Origin: Candidatus Daviesbacteria bacterium GW2011_GWA2_42_7
Lineage (GTDB): Bacteria; Patescibacteriota; Microgenomatia; Daviesbacterales; UBA10151
Direction: 5' to 3'
DNA length: 6,774 nt
Assembly (NCBI GenBank): GCA_000997105.1
Contig: LCEJ01000032.1
Span: 1-6,774 of the forward strand
Shown: positions 1-5,102 of the stretch, one piece after another
Layout: every line of letters starts with the position of its first letter
Position numbering within the stretch: the first letter of the stretch is position 1
Position numbers and translations under genes: made by a program
Notes under the pieces: model-generated
What the model saw: only the letters and a program-made list of their open reading frames with translations
What the model was told of the DNA's origin: nothing
The model's database searches: none

Positions 1-441
1 CTTCCCGGAGAGCCGTTGTATCCGGTTAAAAGACTTTATGAAAACATTGCTTTTACAAAACCGTCAACTAAAAAGATAAAAGTTGAGAGACGCGGCCAAG
101 AAATTATAGATGTTGTGAAAAAGAAAAAAGAAAAGCGAGTTTTGGAGGACTCGCTTAAAGACTACAAAAAAAGCATAGAGGAAGCTTGGAAAAAAACTTC
201 AGAAAAAGAAGAAGAGGAATTGCGTGAAGTCCTTGAGGACCATGAAAAAAGATTCCGGGAAATAATTGAAGAAAATTCCGGATCAAAAGATCAAATCGAA
301 AAAGCCCTTGAAACTATACGCCTGGAAAGAGAAAATGGTGAAGTCAAGGGAGAGAAAGATGAGGAAGAAGATAAATCAGGAAAGGGCAGCGGAAAAGATA
401 GGGAAAATGAAGGAAGAGAAGACGAAATTAATATTTTCTAA
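1..441 (+). CDS. C-terminal part of an unidentified charged coiled-coil protein (5' truncated)
   Basis: The reading frame is open from base 1 (Leu-Pro-Gly-Glu-Pro-Leu-Tyr...) to a TAA at 439-441, giving 146 visible residues. A TTG at 16 could act as a start, but the frame is open before it and no Shine-Dalgarno is seen, so I read this as the tail of a longer protein that begins upstream. The visible part is very rich in Lys and Glu, with a probable long coiled coil from about residue 40 to 110, then a low-complexity tail of Glu/Lys/Gly/Asp ending in INIF. There is no cysteine, no transmembrane segment and no motif I recognise. The product is unknown; the tail suggests a soluble, flexible, protein- or nucleic-acid-contacting end. 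It converges on pyrE with a 76-base gap. Other open frames over the same bases are by-products of the A/G-rich composition. Confidence 0.7.
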   Translation, partial: LPGEPLYPVKRLYENIAFTKPSTKKIKVERRGQEIIDVVKKKKEKRVLEDSLKDYKKSIEEAWKKTSEKEEEELREVLEDHEKRFREIIEENSGSKDQIEKALETIRLERENGEVKGEKDEEEDKSGKGSGKDRENEGREDEINIF

Positions 442-480
442 AGCTGATTGAATAAACTGTTTTTATATGCCTTTTGGGGA

Positions 481-512
481 CGGTCCTAGAAGGTTTTAAT
501 GTCTTAGAACCG
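481..512. other. Imperfect hairpin between convergent genes
   Basis: CGGTCCTAG at 481-489 can pair with TTAGAACCG at 504-512 with one mismatch and one wobble, leaving a loop of about 14 bases. It lies between the stop of the gene ending at 441 and the stop of pyrE at 518, where a bidirectional terminator would be expected. Neither strand has a U-tract after the stem, so intrinsic termination is not well supported. It may be an RNA 3'-end stabiliser or chance. Confidence 0.25.
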
Positions 513-517
513 TAGGG

Positions 518-1189
518 CTAGCTATTTGCGGTCATGTAATCTTTGGCCTCTTTGTATTTCGCCTCGTCAATTTTCCCAACCCTATGGTAGTAATCTAATA
601 ATTTTGAGAATGGAGTTGCAGCGTGAAGCCTGTAGCCTGCGTCTGCAAGCTGTTTTGCCCCTCCTTGTTCTCTATCTACAAGAACAGCTACGTCACGAAC
701 AATTAGACCAGAGCTTTCTAAAGTGCGAATAGCATCAAGTTTGCTATCTGCCTGTGTTACTAAATCGTCAAGAAGTAAAACCGTCTCACCGGGATTTATT
801 GGTGTCATAAAGTTTCCCGGAATTCCATGTCCTATTTTTTCTTCTTTTCGAAGATATATCTGTGGCGTTCCAGTTTCAAGAGAAAATGCGGTTGCCAAAG
901 GATTACCTGCTTCAGATATACCCAAAACTACATCATAGTGCTCTGCACTTAGGGCAACCTGGGCATAAGCTCGTGCAGCCTGCTTCATTACCACAGGATA
1001 TAGAGGTAAAACTCTTAGGTCAACGTAATAAGGACTTAAAGGAGCATCGGGATTCCTTTCGTGTAGCCTCAAGCGAAACGCTCCGAATTTGATCGCTCCA
1101 ACCTCAAATAATGAATCAGCTAAGGCTTCTTGAGTTGTAGTTAAACCTTCTGGATGAGTATTCTGCGGAGAACCTTCCTGCGATACCAT
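518..1189 (-). CDS. pyrE: Orotate phosphoribosyltransferase
   Basis: The enzyme joins orotate and PRPP to give orotidine 5'-phosphate (OMP), the fifth step of de novo pyrimidine synthesis, in the cytosol. The 223-aa length is normal for the family. Recognisable parts are LFEVGAIKFGAF (28-39), SPYYVDLR (52-59), the flexible catalytic loop RKEEKIGHG (114-122, with Lys118 as the probable catalytic lysine and His121 nearby), the PRPP-binding stretch VLLLDDLVTQADSK (137-150), and VLVDREQGG (169-177), which resembles the human UMP synthase OPRT domain. The PRPP motif is unusual: the family normally has TTGGS or TSGAS where this protein has TQADS. The ATG at 1187-1189 follows the pyrF stop by one base and has no Shine-Dalgarno, so it is probably translated by termination-reinitiation. 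The first 15 or so residues are an extra, poorly conserved leader. I am sure of the family and less sure that kinetics are normal. Confidence 0.93.
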   Translation of the reverse strand: MVSQEGSPQNTHPEGLTTTQEALADSLFEVGAIKFGAFRLRLHERNPDAPLSPYYVDLRVLPLYPVVMKQAARAYAQVALSAEHYDVVLGISEAGNPLATAFSLETGTPQIYLRKEEKIGHGIPGNFMTPINPGETVLLLDDLVTQADSKLDAIRTLESSGLIVRDVAVLVDREQGGAKQLADAGYRLHAATPFSKLLDYYHRVGKIDEAKYKEAKDYMTANS

Positions 1190-1190
1190 A

Positions 1191-1961
1191 TTATGTTATT
1201 TGAGATACCATTTGCTGAGCAGCTTCTCTCATATTTTGAGCTCTGTAAATGCCGCTTCCAACAATTGCGTGCCAGTTTCTGCCTGCTGCTTTACCCGCAT
1301 CAGCAATAACTCCGCCTTGTGCGATAAAACCAGGTGCGTAAAGAGTAAAGTTGCTTTCTCCCAAGATTTCTTCGAGCAATTCACGATATTTATTTACTGA
1401 TTCGACTTTGTTTCCCGGGACAACAAAATCTCGAACCCCCATCTGCGCTCCAAGCCTGTAAATTCTTTCCGGAGCAGAATCTGCTATATAACCACCTTCG
1501 CTCTCAAGAAATTGTTGATGTGTCATATGCCCACCGACTATAACTGTTAAACCAGCCTCCTGACATGCTTTTGTCCATTCACTTTGTGTGACTGGGCTTG
1601 AAAATGGGAAAAGTATTGCGGACTCAACACCAGCCTTTCGTAGCCCTTCGGCGAATTTAACCCCTAATTCAGGGATGTCGTTTCCTGCCTTTTGGTGATC
1701 GTAGATAAACGGCTTGTTAGTATATTCTCTGCCTCGCCTCATTACCTCTATAAGGCCAAAGGGAGCCACGAGTTCAAGACCAATCTTATACCCACCAATT
1801 CCCTCAATATCTGAAGTTTCTCGTACTATCTTTTCGAATACATCTAAATCCCCGACATCACAAGCTGGTATTACGCTCCTCTGGATTGAAATTAAAGGCT
1901 TCCTTTCTTGTGCTCCTGGTTCTGCACCTGAATCGGTTGGTAATTCGCGAGATTGTGCCAT
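1191..1961 (-). CDS. pyrF: Orotidine 5'-phosphate decarboxylase, atypical
   Basis: Predicted to decarboxylate OMP to UMP, the last de novo step, using the product of the adjacent pyrE. From the ATG at 1959-1961 it has 256 aa; an in-frame TTG at 1971-1973 would add four residues. I prefer the ATG because the predicted transcription start near 1981 leaves a usable 20-base leader. TIM-barrel landmarks are IPACDVGD (31-38, Asp34), GGYKIG (56-61, Lys59), IYDHQKAGNDIP (86-97, Asp88/Lys91/Asp95), VIVGGHMT (140-147), APGFIAQGG (209-217) and the phosphate loop VGSGIYRAQN (234-243). Classical enzymes have D-x-K-x-x-D; here the spacing is D-x-x-K-x-x-x-D, and the RPI phosphate motif is missing. I recall similar DHQK versions annotated as OMP decarboxylase in archaea and CPR but cannot confirm it. 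A related OMPDC-superfamily enzyme such as a hexulose-phosphate synthase is the alternative; the pyrE partner argues against that. Confidence 0.85.
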   Translation of the reverse strand: MAQSRELPTDSGAEPGAQERKPLISIQRSVIPACDVGDLDVFEKIVRETSDIEGIGGYKIGLELVAPFGLIEVMRRGREYTNKPFIYDHQKAGNDIPELGVKFAEGLRKAGVESAILFPFSSPVTQSEWTKACQEAGLTVIVGGHMTHQQFLESEGGYIADSAPERIYRLGAQMGVRDFVVPGNKVESVNKYRELLEEILGESNFTLYAPGFIAQGGVIADAGKAAGRNWHAIVGSGIYRAQNMREAAQQMVSQIT

Positions 1962-1987
1962 ATTGGTGGGCAAATTTGATTTATCCC

Positions 1988-2016
1988 AAATTAACAGAAG
2001 AGGATATCTTTGTCAA
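1988..2016 (-). promoter_or_regulatory. Predicted promoter of pyrF-pyrE
   Basis: On the minus strand a perfect TTGACA (2011-2016) is followed after 17 bases by TAATTT (1988-1993), which is preceded by TG one base upstream (an extended -10). Transcription would start near 1981, about 20 bases before the preferred pyrF ATG. No Shine-Dalgarno lies in the short leader. No attenuator hairpin or PyrR-type site was recognised. Confidence 0.6.
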
Positions 2017-2149
2017 TAAGGAAAATAATGTCTTAGCTTAAAATGACATCGCCTTCCTCTAAAAGCTTTAAATTCTTGTTATTTACAACCATTAAGTTTA
2101 TGAAAAAGGAAGATGGGGCTCAAGTGAAAAATATTAAAGTTCATAAATT

Positions 2150-2176
2150 AGTTTCAGTCCTCTAGTGGACTAGAGC
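2150..2176 (-). repeat. 27-bp direct repeat, downstream copy, trp-operator-like
   Basis: Identical over 27 bases to 2602-2628 and in the same orientation. The core palindrome CTCTAGTGGACTAGAG (2160-2175) contains two CTAG half-sites separated by four bases. A second, overlapping palindrome, AGTCC with GGACT (2156-2171), competes with it if transcribed. The copy starts 7 bases after the stop of the TrpR-like gene. No U-tract follows on the minus strand, so it is not a standard terminator. The rest of the non-coding stretch between this copy and the pyrF promoter (2017-2149) holds no gene I can support. Confidence 0.85.
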
Positions 2177-2183
2177 AGTAGAG

Positions 2184-2597
2184 TCATTTTCTTTTAACAT
2201 CTTTTCTTTTAAAGCCTGTGTATTCTTTTGTCTTAAAGACTTTCTTTGATCCGCCAACTGTTCTGTATTTTTTCTTGTCATACTCTTCTTCAACTTCCTT
2301 GCGGCGCTTTTCGATTAGATCGAAACATTCCCGATATTTCTCAAATCTCCTGGAAACATGCATTACGGTAGCAATTCCTACTTTAAGTTCCCGGACTATG
2401 CTGTCAATAGATATGCCGGATTTTAGAAAATTGGCGATTATTACTCTTCTTCCTATTTTTAACTTTTCATCATGCGTTAATAGTCCGTCAATTATTTTAT
2501 TTACCTCATTACCGTCTTTGGCTGCAAGAAATGAATCCCTCACTTTATTAAAAGCTTCAAAAACATCTCTTTCGTTTAATCGCTTATATCTTCTCAT
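2184..2597 (-). CDS. TrpR/YerC-like helix-turn-helix repressor
   Basis: A 137-aa protein whose centre aligns without gaps to E. coli TrpR: LTHDEKLKIGRRV (40-52) matches LTPDEREALGTRV, and RELKVGIATVMHVSRRFEK (69-87) matches NELGAGIATITRGSNSLK. The helix-turn-helix is about residues 62-86, with GIAT of the recognition helix kept. Of the residues that hold tryptophan in TrpR, Thr44 and Arg54 have counterparts (Thr41, Arg51), but Arg84 and Gly85 become His80 and Val81, so tryptophan is unlikely to be the corepressor; YerC-type relatives also lack the glycine. A highly charged extension follows (about 98-137), ending KRKDVKRK and not present in TrpR. The ATG at 2595-2597 is preceded by TTG at 2598-2600; the nearest Shine-Dalgarno (AGAGGA) is 12 bases from the ATG and 9 from the TTG, so either may be used. 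The gene is framed by operator-like repeats, suggesting autoregulation. Targets beyond itself are unknown. Confidence 0.85.
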   Translation of the reverse strand: MRRYKRLNERDVFEAFNKVRDSFLAAKDGNEVNKIIDGLLTHDEKLKIGRRVIIANFLKSGISIDSIVRELKVGIATVMHVSRRFEKYRECFDLIEKRRKEVEEEYDKKKYRTVGGSKKVFKTKEYTGFKRKDVKRK

Positions 2598-2601
2598 CAA
2601 G

Positions 2602-2628
2602 AGTTTCAGTCCTCTAGTGGACTAGAGC
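2602..2628 (-). repeat. 27-bp direct repeat, upstream copy; candidate autoregulatory operator
   Basis: Second identical copy, period 452 bp. Its palindrome CTCTAGTGGACTAGAG spans 2612-2627 and has the CTAG-N4-CTAG layout of the E. coli trp operator (ACTAGTTAACTAGT). It begins one or two bases after the predicted transcription start and ends 4 bases before the ATG of the TrpR-like gene, so a bound repressor would block transcription. The transcript could also fold here over the AGAGGA Shine-Dalgarno. Operator function is inferred from the match in half-site, spacing and position. Confidence 0.8.
2610..2615 (-). promoter_or_regulatory. Shine-Dalgarno inside the repeat
   Basis: AGAGGA on the minus strand, the clearest ribosome-binding site of any gene here. 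It is 9 bases from a TTG (2598-2600) and 12 from the ATG (2595-2597). Four of its six bases belong to the 3' arm of the CTCTAG/CTAGAG hairpin, and its GGA belongs to the alternative GGACT stem, so folding of the leader should affect access. Confidence 0.45.
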
Positions 2629-2635
2629 TACTTAA

Positions 2636-2664
2636 ATCGTACATGGTTTTAATAAGTAATTCAA
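2636..2664 (-). promoter_or_regulatory. Predicted promoter of the TrpR-like gene
   Basis: Minus strand: TTGAAT (2659-2664), 17-base spacer, TACGAT (2636-2641); each hexamer matches the consensus at four of six positions. The start would fall at about 2629-2630, directly next to the 27-bp repeat. Confidence 0.5.
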
Positions 2665-2711
2665 TAGATAATTAGTTTAGTAGAAGACTACACCTTTTTT
2701 AAATACACCTT

Positions 2712-2739
2712 TTGTTTTAAATTACTCTTTTGTTATGAT
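2712..2739 (+). promoter_or_regulatory. Predicted promoter before the mini-ORF and VirD4-like gene
   Basis: TATGAT at 2734-2739 is a good -10 hexamer (five of six). A weak TTGTTT lies 16 bases upstream (2712-2717). The start would be at about 2745-2746, exactly at the ATG of the mini-ORF, so the transcript would be leaderless. A 10-base direct repeat TACACCTTTT (2689-2698 and 2704-2713) overlaps or precedes the -35 region and could be a regulator site. Confidence 0.4.
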
Positions 2740-2745
2740 TAATTG

Positions 2746-2781
2746 ATGGCGCAAAGGGACACTCCCCAGGAGATAAAGTAG
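2746..2781 (+). CDS. 11-residue mini-ORF, possible leader peptide or gene remnant
   Basis: ATG at 2746 encodes MAQRDTPQEIK then TAG. Its first 14 bases, ATGGCGCAAAGGGA, are identical to the start of the gene at 6430, and both are preceded by a related AT-rich stretch with a -10-like TATNAT hexamer 6-7 bases before the ATG. It ends 14 bases before the ATG of the VirD4-like gene, in a different frame. It may be a translated leader that couples to that gene, or a decayed copy of the 5' end of a gene like the one at 6430. Too short to identify by itself. Confidence 0.3.
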   Translation: MAQRDTPQEIK

Positions 2782-2787
2782 TATACT
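2782..2787 (+). promoter_or_regulatory. Candidate -10 element (TATACT) next to the VirD4-like start
   Basis: TATACT lies 8 bases before the ATG at 2796, placing a start within a base or two of the codon. There is no convincing -35 hexamer. The same TATACT sits 6 bases before the zinc-ribbon gene start on the other strand at 6340-6345. Confidence 0.35.
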
Positions 2788-2795
2788 AGAAACAA

Positions 2796-5102
2796 ATGGC
2801 GGCTATTTCAACATTCTTAATGAATACATTAATTTTTTTTGGGGAAGCCATTCTTGGCTTCATTACATTAGTTATTGTTTCAATAGTTGCTGTCAAAATT
2901 ACTGCAAAATTGCTATTTCATAGAGAATTGGAAAAAAGTGGCAGCAAAACCAAAAGCATTATTCTTATCAAGATTCCTCTTACTAATGAGCAAAAAGAGG
3001 ACGCAATGGAAGCTTTTCTCAAGTCCATGCACCGCCTCTTACCAACCGGAACATACCTTAGTCTTGAAATGTCTTCGAGTGAGCAATTCATGAGTTTTTA
3101 TATTGTAATTCCTAAAGAATTTAAAAATATTCTTGAATCGCAACTTTATGCACAATTTCCAGATGCGGAAATTGAGGAGACAAATGATTATTTTTCTGTA
3201 ATAAATAATCCGGCGATACTTGAGCTAAGTTTTAAAAAATCCAGTATTTATTTCATTAATACTTATAAAAATATTGAGGAAGATTTACTTAAAAATCTCT
3301 CGGCAATCCTATCTAAAACAGACTCCGGAGAACAGGCGTGTGTTCAAATTGTTCTGAAGCGGATAGGATCAAGTTTTTGGCAACGGGGGCTGAAGGGATT
3401 CATGTATAATTTTTTTGGAAAAAATTCAGAAGACACATCGCAGTCGAAAATGAATGAGGATATCTATCTTGGGAAATTAAGAATCGCTTATGCTGCGCCA
3501 TACAAAGAAACGGCAAGGTCAAAAATAACAACAATCGCAAGCCTTTTTAAAGCTTTGAAGTGTCCAAATAATGAGTTAAAAAAAGGGCAGGTTAAAGATA
3601 ATCTGGCAGAAGCTTATAGCACTAGGATTTTTGAGAATGGTGATTTTTGGTCTACGGCGGAAATAGCCACGATATTCCATTTTCCGTCTAAAGGCGCAAT
3701 TGTGTCGAATGTAGTAAATACGACATCAAAGCGTGCTCCTGCTCCCGACATTTTGCCTAGAGAAGGAAGCGTTAATTCAAAAGATATGTCAATTTTTGGC
3801 GAAACCAATTACCGGAATGAAAAGAAACGGTTCGGCATTAAAAGGATTGACAGAAGACGCCATCTTTATGTTGTTGGAAAGACCGGAATCGGTAAAAGCA
3901 GACTACTTGAACTTCTTTTAATATCGGATATTCAAGGAGGACAAGGCTGTTGTCTTCTTGATCCGCATGGAGATTTAGCCGATGAATTATTAATGTTTGT
4001 TCCTGAGGAAAGAATTGAAGATGTTGTGTATGTCAATCCCGCAGATCGAGATTTCCCAATCGGATTTAATCCCCTCGAACCGGTTAATGACTCTGAGATG
4101 CGGCAACATTTATCCACATTTTTTATTGCCATTTTCAAAAAACTTTTTGCCTTCAATTGGAATCCTCGGATGGAGCACATTATTCGCTACATAACCCTGG
4201 CTCTTCTTGAAACGCCCGATTCGAATATTTTGGGGATTCCCCGTATGCTTTCGGACACAACATTCCGCCAACGCGTGATCAAGCAAATTCAAGACCCGGT
4301 TGTCAAGAGCTTTTGGGTAAATGAATTTTCCGCCTGGAACGAAAGGTTTGCAAATGATGCGGTGATTCCAATTCTTAATAAGGTTGGACAATTCGTATCT
4401 AATCCAATAATTAGGAATATGGTAGGACAAAGAAAAAATGTTTTGAATTTTGGAAAATTTATGGATGAAGGAAAAATTGTGCTGCTGAATATTTCAAAAG
4501 GAAAACTTGGGGACGACAATACGGCGCTTCTAGGGTCTATGTTTATAACAAAAATTCAACAAGCGGCTCTCTCGCGAGCAAAAATGCGGGAAGAGGAAAG
4601 ACGAGATTTCTATTTTTATGTTGATGAATTTCAAAATTTTGCCACTGACGCATTTTCAAGTATTTTATCCGAGGCAAGAAAATACCATCTTGATCTGACA
4701 ATTGCCCATCAATATATCGCTCAATTGCCGGATGATGTTAAGGCGACAGCATTTGGAAATGTAGGTTCGATTGTCACCTTTGCCGTGGGGGGAGACGACG
4801 CGGCATATTTAACTCGAGAATTTTCACCGGTTTTTAATGCCGAAGACATGATCAATTTAAATGTACGGGAAATGTATGTAAAAATGTCGGTTGATGGTAA
4901 GGTTGCGCCTCCTTTCTCCGCGCGGACCATTAATGTTCCGAAGCCGAGCTTTGATTATTCTATTGAAATTGTTAATAAATCTCGTATGAAATACGGGAAA
5001 AATAGGACTTCAGTGGAAAATGAAATAGCCAAATGGACGGCATCTGGAGAATTTATAGGTGGCGCCGAAGATGGGGAAGAATTTCCCGAACCAATAATCT
5101 AA
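2796..5102 (+). CDS. VirD4/TraG-like membrane-anchored ATPase (DNA transfer / type IV secretion-like)
   Basis: A 768-aa protein. The N-terminus has a hydrophobic anchor (about residues 8-38), then a domain of about 300 residues with the pattern KIPLTNEQKEDAMEAF and QLYAQFPDAEIEETNDY that I associate with VirD4-like proteins of CPR bacteria. The ATPase domain follows: Walker A GKTGIGKS (361-368), LLDPHGDLADE shortly after, Walker B FYFYVDEFQNF with Asp610 and Glu611, and SEARKYHLDLTIAHQYIAQL after it, as in TraG/TraD coupling proteins. The family drives DNA or substrates through a membrane channel using ATP; which machine is served is not shown by this window. All core motifs are intact. The ATG at 2796 has an in-frame TAG just upstream (2787-2789) and no Shine-Dalgarno at a useful distance (AGGAG at 2768 is 22 bases away), so it is probably leaderless or coupled to the mini-ORF. 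It overlaps the convergent gene by 4 bases. A general HerA/VirB4-like ATPase is the alternative. Confidence 0.88.
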   Translation: MAAISTFLMNTLIFFGEAILGFITLVIVSIVAVKITAKLLFHRELEKSGSKTKSIILIKIPLTNEQKEDAMEAFLKSMHRLLPTGTYLSLEMSSSEQFMSFYIVIPKEFKNILESQLYAQFPDAEIEETNDYFSVINNPAILELSFKKSSIYFINTYKNIEEDLLKNLSAILSKTDSGEQACVQIVLKRIGSSFWQRGLKGFMYNFFGKNSEDTSQSKMNEDIYLGKLRIAYAAPYKETARSKITTIASLFKALKCPNNELKKGQVKDNLAEAYSTRIFENGDFWSTAEIATIFHFPSKGAIVSNVVNTTSKRAPAPDILPREGSVNSKDMSIFGETNYRNEKKRFGIKRIDRRRHLYVVGKTGIGKSRLLELLLISDIQGGQGCCLLDPHGDLADELLMFVPEERIEDVVYVNPADRDFPIGFNPLEPVNDSEMRQHLSTFFIAIFKKLFAFNWNPRMEHIIRYITLALLETPDSNILGIPRMLSDTTFRQRVIKQIQDPVVKSFWVNEFSAWNERFANDAVIPILNKVGQFVSNPIIRNMVGQRKNVLNFGKFMDEGKIVLLNISKGKLGDDNTALLGSMFITKIQQAALSRAKMREEERRDFYFYVDEFQNFATDAFSSILSEARKYHLDLTIAHQYIAQLPDDVKATAFGNVGSIVTFAVGGDDAAYLTREFSPVFNAEDMINLNVREMYVKMSVDGKVAPPFSARTINVPKPSFDYSIEIVNKSRMKYGKNRTSVENEIAKWTASGEFIGGAEDGEEFPEPII

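Noticed and set aside
266..451. 61-codon ORF overlapping the first gene
   Set aside because: Produced by A/G-rich low-complexity sequence read in another frame.
2100..2165. 21-codon plus-strand ORF (MKKEDGAQVKNIKVHKLVSVL)
   Set aside because: No Shine-Dalgarno, no promoter, its end lies inside the repeat and no plus-strand gene follows.
2218..2625. 135-codon plus-strand ORF opposite the TrpR-like gene
   Set aside because: Antisense shadow; the opposite strand has a clear TrpR-fold match.
2150..2628. Two CRISPR-like repeats (minus-strand end reads GGACTGAAAC, palindromic core)
   Set aside because: Only two copies, separated by 425 bases that hold a complete gene rather than a spacer; no cas genes; the CTAG-N4-CTAG core is better explained as an operator for the TrpR-like protein.
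2768..2773. AGGAGA as the ribosome-binding site of the VirD4-like gene
   Set aside because: It is 22 bases from the ATG, and no start codon lies 5-12 bases after it.
5074..5087. GGGAA/TTCCC hairpin near the VirD4-like stop
   Set aside because: Five-base stem inside the coding region with no U-tract on either strand.
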